Assembly (NCBI RefSeq): GCF_000721265.1
Contig: NZ_JOFZ01000012.1
Coordinates: 186,001 to 250,000 of the forward strand
Length of the DNA: 64,000 nt
Origin: Streptomyces sp. NRRL F-5126
Lineage (GTDB): Bacteria > Actinomycetota > Actinomycetes > Streptomycetales > Streptomycetaceae
Direction of reading: 5' to 3'
Positions 1 to 9,040 of the stretch are shown piece after piece. The translations under genes and the position numbers were made by a program. Every line of letters begins with the position of its first letter. Positions within the stretch are counted from its first letter, which is position 1. The notes under the pieces were generated by a model that made no database searches, had not been told where the DNA came from, and saw nothing but the letters and a program-made list of their open reading frames with translations.

Positions 1-76
1 CGGCCACCCGCCCGGCAACTTCTGGGTAACGGGGCCCCCATTTTCCGGGCATCCACGCCCCTGCACGGCGCCCGGC

Positions 77-895
77 TCACGACCCTGTCGCCGCCTTGCC
101 GGGCTGCTTGCCCTTGTCGGCCTCGGCGACCCACTTCTTCAGGTTGGCGGGGGTGATGTTCTCGTCGCCCTTCTTCGGGAAGACGGACTTCCCGTTCAGC
201 AGCACCGTCGGCGTGCCGGTGAAGCCGCCCTTGGTGAACGCCTTCGCCGACTTGCCGACCCACGCGTCGTGGTCGCCGTCGTTGACGCAGGCCTTGAAGC
301 GCTGCGTGGACAGCCCGTCGACCTTGCCCGCGATGTCGAGCAGCTTGCTGTTCTTGCCGAAGGCGTCGGAGGTCTCCTCCGGCTGGTTCTCGTACAGCGC
401 GTCGTGGTATTCGGGGAACTTGCCGGCGTCCTGCGCGCACGCGGCCGCGTTCGCCGCGCGTACCGAGCCCGTGCCGCCCATGTTGCCGTCGATGATCGTC
501 GCGAGGTGGTACTCGACCTTCATCTGCCCGCTGTTCTCCAGCTGGTGGAACGTGTCGCGGAAGACGTTCTCGAACTGGCCGCAGATCGGGCAGCGGAAGT
601 CCTCCCACACCGTGAGCGTGGCGGGCGCGTCCGCCGCGCCGACGCGGATCGCGAGGCCGTCCTTGCCGCCCGCGCCCGTGGGTGCGCTGACGGGGCCCGC
701 CGCTCCCTTCGCGGGCTTGTCCTTGCCCGCGCCGGCCGCGACCACGCCGATGCCGGCCGCCACGGCGAGCACGGCGACGGCGGCGCCCGCGACGACGAAG
801 GTGCGCTTGCGCTTCTCGCGCGCCTTCTCCGCCGCGCGTTCCTGCTGGAGCCGCTCTCGGGCGCTCCTGGTTGCCTCACGTGTCTTCTCACTCAC
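77..895 (-). CDS. Membrane-anchored DsbA-like thioredoxin-fold protein
   Basis: The 272-aa product has a charged cytoplasmic N-terminus (about 1-31), one membrane segment (about 32-55), a Gly/Ala/Pro-rich linker and an extracytoplasmic DsbA-type thioredoxin domain. The active-site CPIC motif is at residues 102-105 and the cis-proline loop GTPT at about 227-230. Two more cysteines (about 153 and 203) could form a structural disulfide. Family knowledge suggests a thiol-disulfide oxidoreductase or isomerase working on secreted proteins; the substrate is unknown. It follows trpA on the same strand after a possible terminator. A paralogue with the same architecture and CPIC motif lies at 24933-25748 but lacks the extra cysteines. 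Confidence 0.85.
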   Translation of the reverse strand: MSEKTREATRSARERLQQERAAEKAREKRKRTFVVAGAAVAVLAVAAGIGVVAAGAGKDKPAKGAAGPVSAPTGAGGKDGLAIRVGAADAPATLTVWEDFRCPICGQFENVFRDTFHQLENSGQMKVEYHLATIIDGNMGGTGSVRAANAAACAQDAGKFPEYHDALYENQPEETSDAFGKNSKLLDIAGKVDGLSTQRFKACVNDGDHDAWVGKSAKAFTKGGFTGTPTVLLNGKSVFPKKGDENITPANLKKWVAEADKGKQPGKAATGS

Positions 896-909
896 GCCCT
901 CAGCAACGA

Positions 910-939
910 ACCGGGGAGGCGCGTGCGCACCTCCCCGGT
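910..939 (-). terminator. Hairpin between trpA and the DsbA-like gene
   Basis: A 10-bp perfect stem (910-919 with 930-939) extends inward through a GCG/CGC pair. It lies about 105 bp beyond the trpA stop and just upstream of the DsbA-like gene. There is no clear U tract, which is common for Streptomyces terminators. It may separate the trp operon from the next gene. Confidence 0.5.
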
Positions 940-1044
940 CCCAGGTCCACCCGTACGTGTGAGGTCACCGCCCACGGAGGCGAACAGCGGGTTCGAACGC
1001 CCAGGCAGGCGCCGGGCCGGCGGGCCGGCCCGGCGGGCGGACGG

Positions 1045-1884
1045 TCAGGACGGTCGGCCCGCGGGCGTGCGGGCCGACGCCCGTACGCCCTGCGCGAGGC
1101 CGCCCGCCAGTTCCCGTACGCCGACGACCCCGGCGGCCGCGTCCGGCGCGTCGAGCACGCGCTTGACGAAGGCGCTGCCGACGATCACACCGTCGGCGAA
1201 CGACGCGACCTCAGCGGCCTGCGCCGCATTGGACACGCCGAGCCCCACGCAGACCGGCAGGCCGCTGGTGGCGCGGGTGCGGGCCACCAGCTTCTCGGCC
1301 TGCCTGCCGACGGATTCGCGGGTGCCGGTGACGCCCATCAGGGAGGCCGCGTACACGAAGCCGCTGCCGGCCGCGGTGATCTCGGCGAGGCGCGCGTCAG
1401 CGCTGCTGGGGGCGACCACGAAGACGGTGGCGAGGCCGTGCTCTGCCGCGTGCTCGCGCCACACCGCGGACTCCTGGACCGGCAGGTCGGGCAGGATGCA
1501 GCCGGCGCCGCCCGCGTCCGCGAGCTCCGCGGCGAAGCGCCCGGGGCCGTAGCGGTCGATGGGGTTCCAGTACGTCATCACCAGCACAGGCTTACCGGTG
1601 GCGTCGTGCGCCTCGCGCACCGTGCGCAGTACGTCGGCGATCCGGACGCCGCCGCGCAGGGCGATGTCGTCGGCGGTCTGGATGACGGGCCCGTCCATGA
1701 CGGGGTCGCTGTAGGGCAGGCCGACCTCGACGATGTCGGCACCGCCGTCGAAGATCGCGCCGATGGCCTCGATGCCGCCGTCCACGGTGGGGAAGCCGGC
1801 CGGGTAGTAGGCGATCAGCGCGGCACGGTCCTCGGCCCGCGCGGCGGCGAGTGCGTCCGTCAGCAGCTGGATGTTCCCGCTCAC
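1045..1884 (-). CDS. trpA: Tryptophan synthase alpha subunit
   Basis: TrpA cleaves indole-3-glycerol phosphate to indole and glyceraldehyde-3-phosphate and passes indole to TrpB. The 279-aa product has the TIM-barrel family signatures: the [15 protein letters not shown] segment carrying the catalytic Glu and Asp, the YWNP strand, ILPDLP, and the late phosphate-binding GLGVSN segment. The start is GTG at 1884; its GTGA overlaps the trpB stop, so translational coupling is likely. The longer open frame running further upstream is only read-through opposite trpB and was not used. Confidence 0.97.
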   Translation of the reverse strand: MSGNIQLLTDALAAARAEDRAALIAYYPAGFPTVDGGIEAIGAIFDGGADIVEVGLPYSDPVMDGPVIQTADDIALRGGVRIADVLRTVREAHDATGKPVLVMTYWNPIDRYGPGRFAAELADAGGAGCILPDLPVQESAVWREHAAEHGLATVFVVAPSSADARLAEITAAGSGFVYAASLMGVTGTRESVGRQAEKLVARTRATSGLPVCVGLGVSNAAQAAEVASFADGVIVGSAFVKRVLDAPDAAAGVVGVRELAGGLAQGVRASARTPAGRPS

Positions 1885-3230
1885 TTCGCGGCCCCCTCGT
1901 TCGCCGTGCCGTTGTGGCCGTCGCGGCCGTCCTGGCCGTCCTGGATCGTCGCGCCGGAGGTGTCGTCGGGTTCGACGGCCGCGTCCGCCTCGTAGAGACC
2001 GAAGTAGCGCGCGGCGGTGTCCATGTCCTTGTCGCCGCGCCCGGAGAGGTTGACGACGATCAGGCCGTCCTCGCCGAGTTCCCGGCCGACGGTGAGGGCC
2101 CCGGCGAGTGCGTGCGCGCTCTCGATGGCCGGGATGATGCCCTCGGTGCGTGACAGCAGGCGCAGGGCCTGCATGGCCTCGTCGTCGGTGATGGCGAGGT
2201 ACTCGCCGCGCCCGCTGTCCTTGAGATACGAGTGCTCGGGGCCGATGCCCGGGTAGTCGAGCCCCGCGGAGATCGAGTACGGCTCGGTGATCTGGCCCTC
2301 GTCGTCCTGGAGCACGTAGCTGCGCGAGCCGTGCAGGATGCCGGGCTCGCCCACGGTCAGGGTGGCGGCGTGCTCGCCGCTCGGCACGCCGTGCCCCGCG
2401 GCCTCGCAGCCGATGAGGCGGACGGCGCCGTCCGGGATGAACGCGTGGAACAGGCCGATCGCGTTGGACCCGCCGCCGACGCAGGCGACGGCCGCGTCGG
2501 GCAGCCTGCCGGCCTTGTGCAGGATCTGCCGCCTGGCCTCGACGCCGATCACGCGGTGGAAGTCGCGGACCATCGCGGGGAACGGGTGCGGGCCCGCGAC
2601 CGTGCCGAACAGGTAGTGCGTGGTGTCGACGCTCGCGACCCAGTCGCGGAACGCCTCGTTGATGGCGTCCTTGAGGGTGCGGCTGCCGGACTTCACGGCG
2701 ACGACCTCGGCGCCCAGCATCCGCATGCGGGCGACGTTGAGCGCCTGGCGCTCGGTGTCGATCTCGCCCATGTAGATGACGCATTCGAGGCCGAACAGGG
2801 CACAGGCGGTGGCCGTGGCCACGCCGTGCTGGCCCGCGCCGGTCTCGGCGACGACGCGGGTCTTGCCCATGCGCCGGGTGAGCAGTGCCTGGCCGAGCAC
2901 GTTGTTGATCTTGTGCGAGCCGGTGTGGTTGAGGTCCTCGCGCTTGAGGAAGACGCGCGCGCCGCCGGCGTGCGCGGCGAAGCGCTCCACTTCGGTCAGC
3001 GGGCTGGGGCGGCCGGTGTAGTCGGCCATGAGCCGGTCGAGTTCGGCGGCGAAGGACGGGTCGGACTTCGCCTTGGCGTACTCGGCGGCGACCTCGTCCG
3101 CCGCGGCGACGAGCGCCTCGGGGATGAACTTGCCGCCGAAGGCGCCGAAGTACCCCTCGGCTGTGGGGATCTTCCCGTCGGGGTCCGGCAGGAAGAACGC
3201 AGAGGGCTCTGCGGAAGGTTTCGTGGACAA
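1881..3230 (-). CDS. trpB: Tryptophan synthase beta subunit
   Basis: This PLP enzyme condenses indole with L-serine to give tryptophan. The 449-aa product carries the PLP lysine in HTGSHKINN (about K107), the phosphate-binding GGGSNAIG segment and the [12 protein letters not shown] substrate loop. The start codon is TTG (3230-3228) with a strong GAGGAG ribosome site eight bases upstream, which fixes the start. The gene follows trpM and overlaps trpA by four bases. Length is normal for actinobacterial TrpB, including its roughly 40-residue N-terminal extension. Confidence 0.97.
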   Translation of the reverse strand: MSTKPSAEPSAFFLPDPDGKIPTAEGYFGAFGGKFIPEALVAAADEVAAEYAKAKSDPSFAAELDRLMADYTGRPSPLTEVERFAAHAGGARVFLKREDLNHTGSHKINNVLGQALLTRRMGKTRVVAETGAGQHGVATATACALFGLECVIYMGEIDTERQALNVARMRMLGAEVVAVKSGSRTLKDAINEAFRDWVASVDTTHYLFGTVAGPHPFPAMVRDFHRVIGVEARRQILHKAGRLPDAAVACVGGGSNAIGLFHAFIPDGAVRLIGCEAAGHGVPSGEHAATLTVGEPGILHGSRSYVLQDDEGQITEPYSISAGLDYPGIGPEHSYLKDSGRGEYLAITDDEAMQALRLLSRTEGIIPAIESAHALAGALTVGRELGEDGLIVVNLSGRGDKDMDTAARYFGLYEADAAVEPDDTSGATIQDGQDGRDGHNGTANEGAAK

Positions 3231-3285
3231 CGGAGAACTCCTCGGAGGTCACGGCCCGGTCCACGGTGGAGGGTGGAGCGGGCCG

Positions 3286-3525
3286 TTACGTAACGACAGC
3301 ACCGTATGCGCGCGCGGCGTCCTGGTGCGGCGCGCGCGGCCGCGTCCGCCATCGCATTCCGTTGACCTGTCCCGGCTCGTCGCCGATGACGTACCGCACG
3401 CGCCGCCCGTGCACCCTGCGCGCGGGCGCGCGGCAGCCACGCGGCCTGCAACCGCGCGCCAGGGGCGCGTGGCGTGCCGGGGCCGCGGCGTCGGCCGCGA
3501 GGGTCGCGGGGCGGGAGGCGGGCAT
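3286..3525 (-). CDS. trpM: TrpM-like small tryptophan operon protein
   Basis: This ORF of 79 residues between trpC and trpB is rich in Arg and Cys. From memory its core (LARGCRPRGCRAP... followed by ...RRVRYVIGDEPGQVNG) matches the small TrpM protein found at this position in Streptomyces. TrpM of S. coelicolor is reported to modulate tryptophan synthesis and morphological differentiation; its mechanism is not known to me. The ATG at 3525 lies 9 bp after the trpC stop, and the gene ends 55 bp before trpB. The ribosome site is weak, so the start is uncertain and coupling to trpC is likely. Confidence 0.7.
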   Translation of the reverse strand: MPASRPATLAADAAAPARHAPLARGCRPRGCRAPARRVHGRRVRYVIGDEPGQVNGMRWRTRPRAPHQDAARAYGAVVT

Positions 3526-3534
3526 GGCGCGCGG

Positions 3535-4344
3535 TCAGTCCCTGCCGTGCCGCAGCGCGGGGTGGGCACCCGCGGCGACGAGGTCGGCCACGGCGGCCTT
3601 CGGGTCGCGTCCGGTGACGAGCGACTCGCCGACGAGCACGGCGTCGGCGCCGGCGTTCGCGTAGGCGATCAGGTCGTGCGGGCCGCGCACGCCGGACTCG
3701 GCGACCTTGACGATGCCGGCCGGGATCTCGGGGGCGACCCGCTCGAAGGTGGAGCGGTCCACCTTGAGGGTCTTCAGGTTGCGCGCGTTGACGCCGATGA
3801 CGCGGGCGCCCGCGTCGACCGCGCGCTCCGCCTCGTCCTCGTCGTGCACCTCGACCAGCGGGGTGAGGCCGATGGACTGGGCGCGCTCGATCAGCGACAC
3901 CAGCGCGGGCTGCTCCAGCGCGGCGACGATCAGGAGCACCACGTCGGCGCCGTGCGCGCGCGCCTCCCACAGCTGGTAGGAGGTGACGACGAAGTCCTTG
4001 CGCAGCACGGGGATGTCGACCTTGGCGCGTACGGCCTCCAGGTCGGCGAGCGATCCGCCGAACCTGCGCTGCTCGGTGAGCACGGAGATGACGGCCGCGC
4101 CGCCGCTCTCGTAGTCGGCGGCAAGGGCCGCGGGGTCGGCGATCGCCGCGAGGGCGCCCTTGGACGGGCTGGACCGCTTGACCTCGCAGATCACGCTGAC
4201 GCCGTCGCCGCCGAGCGCGGCCGCGCCGTCCCTCGCCTGGGGGGCGCGCGCCGCGCGCTCCTTCAGCTCGTCGAGGCCGACGCGCGCCTGGCGCTCCGCG
4301 AGGTCGGCGCGCACGCCGTCGATGATCTCGTCGAGCACACTCAC
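3535..4344 (-). CDS. trpC: Indole-3-glycerol phosphate synthase
   Basis: TrpC decarboxylates and cyclises CdRP to indole-3-glycerol phosphate. The 269-aa product shows the family signatures [17 protein letters not shown] (catalytic Lys), [16 protein letters not shown] and LVGESLV. The GTG at 4344 gives the expected N-terminus ([15 protein letters not shown]) and has an AAAGGGGG ribosome site; the open frame continues upstream but has no family similarity there. A 12-codon ORF ends in a TGA that overlaps this GTG. trpM follows after 9 bp. No trpF or trpD is present in the window. Confidence 0.96.
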   Translation of the reverse strand: MSVLDEIIDGVRADLAERQARVGLDELKERAARAPQARDGAAALGGDGVSVICEVKRSSPSKGALAAIADPAALAADYESGGAAVISVLTEQRRFGGSLADLEAVRAKVDIPVLRKDFVVTSYQLWEARAHGADVVLLIVAALEQPALVSLIERAQSIGLTPLVEVHDEDEAERAVDAGARVIGVNARNLKTLKVDRSTFERVAPEIPAGIVKVAESGVRGPHDLIAYANAGADAVLVGESLVTGRDPKAAVADLVAAGAHPALRHGRD

Positions 4345-4379
4345 GCGAGAGGCCCCCTTTCCGGGAGGTGATACGACAT
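4341..4379 (-). CDS. Possible 12-codon upstream ORF overlapping the trpC start
   Basis: An ATG at 4379 opens a frame encoding [12 protein letters not shown], whose TGA (4343-4341) overlaps the trpC GTG start in a GTGA arrangement. There are no Trp codons, so it is not a classical attenuator peptide. The geometry would suit translational coupling or control of trpC initiation. A TAGCAT at 4408-4403 could be a -10 box for a promoter just upstream, but no good -35 is seen. It is short and could be chance. Confidence 0.3.
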   Translation of the reverse strand: MSYHLPERGPLA

Positions 4380-4474
4380 GGTTCCAGGGTCCGGCCGACT
4401 CGATGCTAGCCGTAAGAGGCGGAAGGCCCCTCATCACGGGTGGCGGCGGCGCGTGCGCCCCGTCCGGCACGCGC

Positions 4475-4912
4475 TCAGGGCGCGATGAAGGCGCCGAACG
4501 GCAGGTTGCGCACCACGGTGAAGACCGCGGCGGCCACCCCGATGGCCCACCACCACTTGGGGGCGAGCCGCACGGCCGTTGGCAGGCCCTTGCGCGCGCG
4601 CAGCACCCAGTACACCCAGAAGGCCGCGAACGCGGCGAAGCCGACCACGGCCATCGCGTTGTCGTGCAGCGCCGTGCCGAGGTGTCCCGAGGCGACGGCG
4701 TGGGCGCAGCGCAGGCCGCCGCAGCCCGGGCAGTAGATGCCGGTGAATCCGTAGAGCGGGCAGACGGGGTAGTGCCCCGGGTGATTGGGGTCGACCAGCG
4801 CCACGAGCGCGAAGGCCGCGCCCACCCCGGCGAGTGCGCCGACGGGTGCGAGCAGCCGTCTTGCCTGCCCCGGCCCAGGGCCTTGCGCCATTCGTGTCAT
4901 GGGCACTGCCAT
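4475..4912 (-). CDS. DUF2752 membrane protein
   Basis: About 145 aa from the ATG at 4912, which has a GGGGTGAGAG ribosome site; an upstream start at 4993 is possible. The product has three to four predicted membrane segments and the hallmark cysteine-rich motif [22 protein letters not shown] of DUF2752 (about 20 residues, key residues four Cys). The CPGCG core could bind metal or be redox active, but function is unknown. It sits in the trp operon between a HGxxPAAW protein and trpC, and its conserved position suggests expression with the pathway. Confidence 0.85.
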   Translation of the reverse strand: MAVPMTRMAQGPGPGQARRLLAPVGALAGVGAAFALVALVDPNHPGHYPVCPLYGFTGIYCPGCGGLRCAHAVASGHLGTALHDNAMAVVGFAAFAAFWVYWVLRARKGLPTAVRLAPKWWWAIGVAAAVFTVVRNLPFGAFIAP

Positions 4913-5016
4913 GGCTCTCACCCCGTCGTTCGTCACCGGCTCGGCCCGGCCGCACCCGGCGGCCGGGGTCATGCGGTGCGCCGGCGCGCCCACGCGGGCG
5001 GCCGGGCGCGCGGCCG

Positions 5017-5334
5017 TCAGGCCTTCGCGTGCTGCTCCGCCTGGCCGGCGGCGGCGCGTGCGGTGTCGTGCTGCCCGGTGTGCATGGCGATCTGCGCGCG
5101 TCCGGCCTCTTCACGCGCCCTGACCATCTCGTCGGACTCCTTGGGCATGCCGAGCCCCATGAACTTCATGATCACGCCGACGACACCGCCGAGGAGCACG
5201 ACGCCCATGCTGACCCAGAAGCCGACCGGGTTGTCCGCCACCATCAGGCCTCCGCCGGCGCAGAAGCCGATGAAGGAGATGGTGACACCGGTCCAGGCCG
5301 CCGGCGTGTGTCCGTGGCTGCTGCTGCCCGCCAT
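5017..5334 (-). CDS. HGxxPAAW-motif small membrane protein
   Basis: This 105-aa protein begins with the short HGHTPAAW motif that names the family, followed by two hydrophobic segments (about 14-34 and 37-57) and a charged, probably helical cytoplasmic tail rich in Ala, Glu, Gln and Arg. Function is unknown. The ATG at 5334 has a GAGGAG ribosome site. It is the second of three small membrane-protein genes lying between trpE and trpC on the same strand. Confidence 0.85.
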   Translation of the reverse strand: MAGSSSHGHTPAAWTGVTISFIGFCAGGGLMVADNPVGFWVSMGVVLLGGVVGVIMKFMGLGMPKESDEMVRAREEAGRAQIAMHTGQHDTARAAAGQAEQHAKA

Positions 5335-5516
5335 GAGTTGCTCCTCGTTGCTGTGGCGCTGTGTAGTGGGCGCTTGAGTGTGCTGTGGTGCTGGTCGAGC
5401 CGGGGGTCCGGGGGCGTGTGCCGTCGGGTCCCGTGCTCACCGCACATTCTCCCGCATGCACGGCGGGTGACGCGCGAGGGGGGTGCGCTCGCGGACGGAC
5501 GGGCCCGGGCGGCCGC

Positions 5517-6176
5517 TCAGCTGCCGGTGGGGTCCTCGCCGCGGTCGAGCGCCTTCCACAGGTCCTCGGGCCTGTCCGGGTCGACGACCGGCTTGCGGCG
5601 GGCCGCCGCCTTGACGCCCGCGGCACCTGTGCCGCGCTCGTAGCGGCCCGACATGGCGGGCCACCACCTGCCGTACCGCAGGGCGAGCAGCCCCGCGAGC
5701 AGGATCAGCACGCCCGCGCCGGCGGTGACGTACGGCCACGCGGTGTGGCTCAGGGCGTGGACGGTCGCGGAGGCGTCGCCGGTGGTCTGTGCGGCCTTCG
5801 CGTCGAGCGCCGTGCTGCCCGAGCCGCCGAGCACCGCGGAGACGGCGGCGCCCGCGCCGCTCAGCGCGAGGATCAGGGACACCACGAGGCGACCCGAGCG
5901 GCGCACGGCGAACACCGCGACCAGCGCGGCGAGGCCGACCACCGCGAGCGCGGCCGGCACGCCCGTGACGTCGCGGCCGTCCGCCGTCACGGGGACGGCT
6001 CCGCCGCCGACGGCGGCCGCCCCCTTCGCCCAGGTCTGGCCCGAGGCGATGAGCGCCACCGCGGCGCCGGCGGCGCCGAGGAGCAGTGCTGCTGCGAGGC
6101 TGCGGCGGCCGCTCGTGGCGCCGTTCGCGCGTCGCTGGTCGTGGGTGCCCCCTCGGGGGGCGGGTAGCGCTGTCAC
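5517..6176 (-). CDS. Trp operon-associated membrane protein (TIGR02234 / Trp_oprn_chp)
   Basis: The 219-aa product has four hydrophobic segments (about 26-46, 71-92, 98-118 and 142-166) and a basic cytoplasmic tail with ArgLysPro and a DRPEDLWKALDRGEDPT end. This matches the actinobacterial family known only for its place beside trp genes. The GTG start at 6176 lies 33 bp beyond the trpE stop. No enzymatic motif is visible. Transport or membrane tethering of a Trp intermediate is possible but unsupported. Confidence 0.85.
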   Translation of the reverse strand: MTALPAPRGGTHDQRRANGATSGRRSLAAALLLGAAGAAVALIASGQTWAKGAAAVGGGAVPVTADGRDVTGVPAALAVVGLAALVAVFAVRRSGRLVVSLILALSGAGAAVSAVLGGSGSTALDAKAAQTTGDASATVHALSHTAWPYVTAGAGVLILLAGLLALRYGRWWPAMSGRYERGTGAAGVKAAARRKPVVDPDRPEDLWKALDRGEDPTGS

Positions 6177-6209
6177 GCTCCCACTATCCCTTACGGCCCG
6201 AAGGCCGGC

Positions 6210-7733
6210 TCAGTCGGCCGTCCGCGCGGGGGCGAGCCTGTTCGCCGTGTGGACGGCGCGCAGCACGGCCGCGGCCTTGTTCCGGCACTCGGCGTCCTCG
6301 GCGACGGGGTCGGAGTCGGCGACGATGCCCGCGCCTGCCTGCACGTACGCGGTGCCGTCGCGCAGCAGGGCGGTACGGATGGCGATGGCGGTGTCGGAGT
6401 CGCCCGCGAAGTCGAGGTATCCCACGCAGCCGCCGTACACGCCGCGCCTGCTGGGCTCCAGCTCGTCGATGATCTGCAGGGCGCGCGGCTTGGGGGCGCC
6501 GGAGAGCGTGCCCGCGGGGAAGCAGGCGGTGAGCACGTCGAACGCGGTGCGGGTGGGCGCGACGGTGCCGGTGACCGTCGAGACGATGTGCATGACGTGC
6601 GAGTACCGCTCGACGGACATGAAGTCGACGACCTCGACACTGCCCGGTTCGCAGACCCGGCCGAGGTCGTTGCGTCCGAGGTCGACGAGCATCAGGTGCT
6701 CGGCGCGCTCCTTGGGGTCGGCGAGCAGTTCGTCGCCGAGTTCCTGGTCCTCGCGTGGCGTGGCGCCGCGCGGCCGCGTCCCGGCGATGGGGTGCAGCAG
6801 GGCGCGCCCGTCCTCGACCTTGACGAGGGCCTCGGGGGACGATCCGACGACGTCGAAGGCGACCTCGCCGTCGTCGCCGGGGAAGCGGAAGAGGTACATG
6901 TACGGGCTGGGGTTGGTGGTGCGCAGGACGCGGTAGACGTCGAGGGCGCTCGCGGTGCACGGCGTCTCGAACCGCTGCGAGGGCACGACCTGGAATGCCT
7001 CGCCCGCCCTGATGCGCTCCTTGATGTCCTCGACGGCGGCCATGAAGTCGGCGCCGCCCCAGCGCGCGGTGTACTCGGGAAGCTCGGAGGCGGGCAGCTC
7101 GGTGGGCACGGTGTCGGCCGGACGTGCCAGGTCGGCGGCCATGGCGTCGAGGCGCGCGACCGCGTCGTGGTAGGCGTCGTCGACGCCGGTGTCGAGGTCG
7201 TTGTGGTTGATCGCGTTGGCGATCAGCAGGACGGTGCCCGTCTGGTGGTCGAGTACGGCGAGGTCCGAGGTGAGCAGCATGGTCAACTCGGGCAGGCGCA
7301 GGTCGTCACGCGCGTGGTCGCCGGTCTTCTTCTCCAGGCGGCGCACGATGTCGAAGCCGAGGTGGCCGACCATGCCGCCGGTGAAGGGCGGCAGCCCGAG
7401 CCCCGCGGTCAGGTCGCGCGGCGTGTGCAGGGCTTCGAGGGTGGCGCGCAGCGCGTCGAGCGGGTCGCCGCCCGTGGGGACGCCGACGGGCGGGGTGCCG
7501 AGCCAGAGTGCCGCGCCCGCGCGCTCGGTGAGCGCGGCGGCCGAGCGGACGCCGACGAAGGAGTAGCGGGACCAGGAGCCCTGCTCGGCGGACTCCAGCA
7601 GGAAGGTGCCGGGCCGCTCGGCGGCGAGCTTGCGGTAGAGGCCGACGGGCGTGTCGCCGTCCGCGAGCAGGCGCCTGCTGACGGGGATGACGCGGCGGTC
7701 CACCGCCAGCTTGCGGAAGGTCTCGAGATCCAT
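6210..7733 (-). CDS. trpE: Anthranilate synthase component I
   Basis: TrpE converts chorismate and ammonia to anthranilate. The 507-aa product has an N-terminal regulatory half with LLESAEQG (Trp-binding type) and a C-terminal chorismate-binding domain with PSPYMYLF, GSSPE, PIAGTRPRG, LGRNDLGRV, SGAPKP and the GYLDF-GAGIVADSDP signatures. The glutamine amidotransferase partner TrpG is not in the window. The ATG at 7733 was chosen because family similarity starts there; the frame is open far upstream opposite other genes. hisI ends only 11 bp upstream, so the two genes are probably co-transcribed, linking His and Trp synthesis. Confidence 0.95.
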   Translation of the reverse strand: MDLETFRKLAVDRRVIPVSRRLLADGDTPVGLYRKLAAERPGTFLLESAEQGSWSRYSFVGVRSAAALTERAGAALWLGTPPVGVPTGGDPLDALRATLEALHTPRDLTAGLGLPPFTGGMVGHLGFDIVRRLEKKTGDHARDDLRLPELTMLLTSDLAVLDHQTGTVLLIANAINHNDLDTGVDDAYHDAVARLDAMAADLARPADTVPTELPASELPEYTARWGGADFMAAVEDIKERIRAGEAFQVVPSQRFETPCTASALDVYRVLRTTNPSPYMYLFRFPGDDGEVAFDVVGSSPEALVKVEDGRALLHPIAGTRPRGATPREDQELGDELLADPKERAEHLMLVDLGRNDLGRVCEPGSVEVVDFMSVERYSHVMHIVSTVTGTVAPTRTAFDVLTACFPAGTLSGAPKPRALQIIDELEPSRRGVYGGCVGYLDFAGDSDTAIAIRTALLRDGTAYVQAGAGIVADSDPVAEDAECRNKAAAVLRAVHTANRLAPARTAD

Positions 7734-7744
7734 GGCGGCCGACC

Positions 7745-8116
7745 CTACTCGGCCGTGGATCCGCTTCCGGCCCCGAGCGGCAGCCCGCCGGCGTCGAAGC
7801 AGGTGCGGTCGCCCGTGTGGCAGGCGGCGCCCACCTGGTCGACCTTGACGAGCACGGTGTCGCCGTCGCAGTCGAGGGCGACCGACTTCACGTGCTGGGC
7901 GTGGCCCGAGGTGTCGCCCTTGACCCAGTACTCCTGGCGGCTGCGCGACCAGTACGTGCAGCGCCCGGTGGTCAGGGTGCGGCGCAGCGCCTCGTCGTCC
8001 ATCCAGCCGAGCATGAGCACCTCGCCGGTGTCGTACTGCTGGGCGATGGCGGGGAAGAGGCCGGCGGCGTCGCGCTTGAGGCGCGCGGCGACTTCCGGGG
8101 CGAGCGAGCTGGTCAT
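7745..8116 (-). CDS. hisI: Phosphoribosyl-AMP cyclohydrolase
   Basis: HisI hydrolyses PR-AMP to ProFAR precursor in step 3 of histidine synthesis. The 123-aa product is a single-domain HisI without a fused HisE. It shows the family signatures [22 protein letters not shown] and the metal-binding [13 protein letters not shown]...ACHTG..TCF region with its three Asp and Cys ligands. The chosen ATG (8116) gives [13 protein letters not shown]; another ATG nine bases upstream is possible. It stands apart from the main his operon, immediately upstream of trpE. Confidence 0.95.
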   Translation of the reverse strand: MTSSLAPEVAARLKRDAAGLFPAIAQQYDTGEVLMLGWMDDEALRRTLTTGRCTYWSRSRQEYWVKGDTSGHAQHVKSVALDCDGDTVLVKVDQVGAACHTGDRTCFDAGGLPLGAGSGSTAE

Positions 8117-8201
8117 GCCGCCCATTCTGCCGCGTATCCGGGTGCGCCCGGTCCGCATGTCCACTGGGCGGACGCGGCGCGATCGCCGTACGCTTGCCGT
8201 C

Positions 8202-8834
8202 ATGTCGACCCATGCCAAGCGTGAACGACTTCTGCTCGCCGATCTGTTGGAGGCGGCGGGCCCCGAGGCCCCGACCCTGTGCGAGGGCTGGCTCACCCGC
8301 GACCTGGCGGCCCACGTGGTGGTGCGCGAGCGTCGCCCCGACGCGGCGGGCGGCACGCTGATCCCGGCGCTGCGCACCAGGCTGGAGCGGGTGCAGTCGG
8401 AGTACCTGGGCAAGCCGTACGAGGAACTGCTGCAGCTGATCCGCACGGGCCCGCCGAAGATGTCGCCGTTCGGCCTGAAGCAGTTCGACGAGGCCGCGAA
8501 CACGACGGAGTTCTACATCCACGCGGAGGACGTGCGCCGCGCCCAGCCGGACTGGACGGCGCGCGATCTTGACACGGTGTTCGCGGACTCGCTGTGGTCG
8601 CGTCTGGAGAGGACGGCGCGGCTGATGGGACGCAAGTCCCCGGTCGGCCTGGTCCTGCGCCGCCCGGACGGCCGCACGGCCGTCGCCCACAGGGGCGCGC
8701 CGGTCGTCACGGTGACGGGCGAGCCGGGCGAGCTGACACTCTTCCTTTCGGGCCGCCAGTCGTCCGCGGACGTGTCGCTGGACGGCGACAAGGAGGCGGT
8801 GGCCAAGGTGATGGATGCGAAGCTGGGCATCTGA
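8202..8834 (+). CDS. TIGR03085-family DinB-like protein
   Basis: This 210-aa protein belongs to the actinobacterial DinB / maleylpyruvate-isomerase-N-like superfamily. Its N-terminus ([24 protein letters not shown]...[12 protein letters not shown]) has the four-helix pattern with His residues typical of metal-binding, thiol-dependent DinB-like enzymes, and a later IHAEDVRRA segment supplies another His. Many relatives use mycothiol; that is an inference here. The gene is alone on the plus strand between hisI and hisF, and its start ATG lies 86 bp from the divergent hisI start. Confidence 0.8.
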   Translation: MSTHAKRERLLLADLLEAAGPEAPTLCEGWLTRDLAAHVVVRERRPDAAGGTLIPALRTRLERVQSEYLGKPYEELLQLIRTGPPKMSPFGLKQFDEAANTTEFYIHAEDVRRAQPDWTARDLDTVFADSLWSRLERTARLMGRKSPVGLVLRRPDGRTAVAHRGAPVVTVTGEPGELTLFLSGRQSSADVSLDGDKEAVAKVMDAKLGI

Positions 8835-8997
8835 CGCCCCGCGCGCGGTCCCGGCCGACCGTGCCGGATCGGTCCGGCCGGCCGGGTCATCCGCCGCCGA
8901 GCGACGCCGGCGCAGCGCTGGGCATGCTCAGCACCGCCCGGCACGGCCGCAGAGGATCGCCACCGAGCTGACCCGGCCGAGGCGGCCGGGCCCCACG

Positions 8998-9020
8998 CCG
9001 TGCCGGCCAAGGCGGCACGG
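8998..9020 (-). terminator. Hairpin downstream of hisF
   Basis: An 8-bp perfect stem (8998-9005 with 9013-9020) with a 7-nt loop lies about 20 bp beyond the hisF stop, between the convergent hisF and TIGR03085 genes. It could end transcription from either side. There is no U tract. Confidence 0.5.
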
Positions 9021-9040
9021 GCGTAGTCGCCACGAGGGCG

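Noticed and set aside
1..80. Start of a further gene (for example lgt) at the left edge
   Set aside because: A GTG at 80 opens a frame to the window edge, but the short translation does not look like Lgt or another known protein.
7734..7744. Trp attenuator in front of trpE
   Set aside because: Only 11 bp separate hisI and trpE, leaving no room for a leader peptide and hairpins there.
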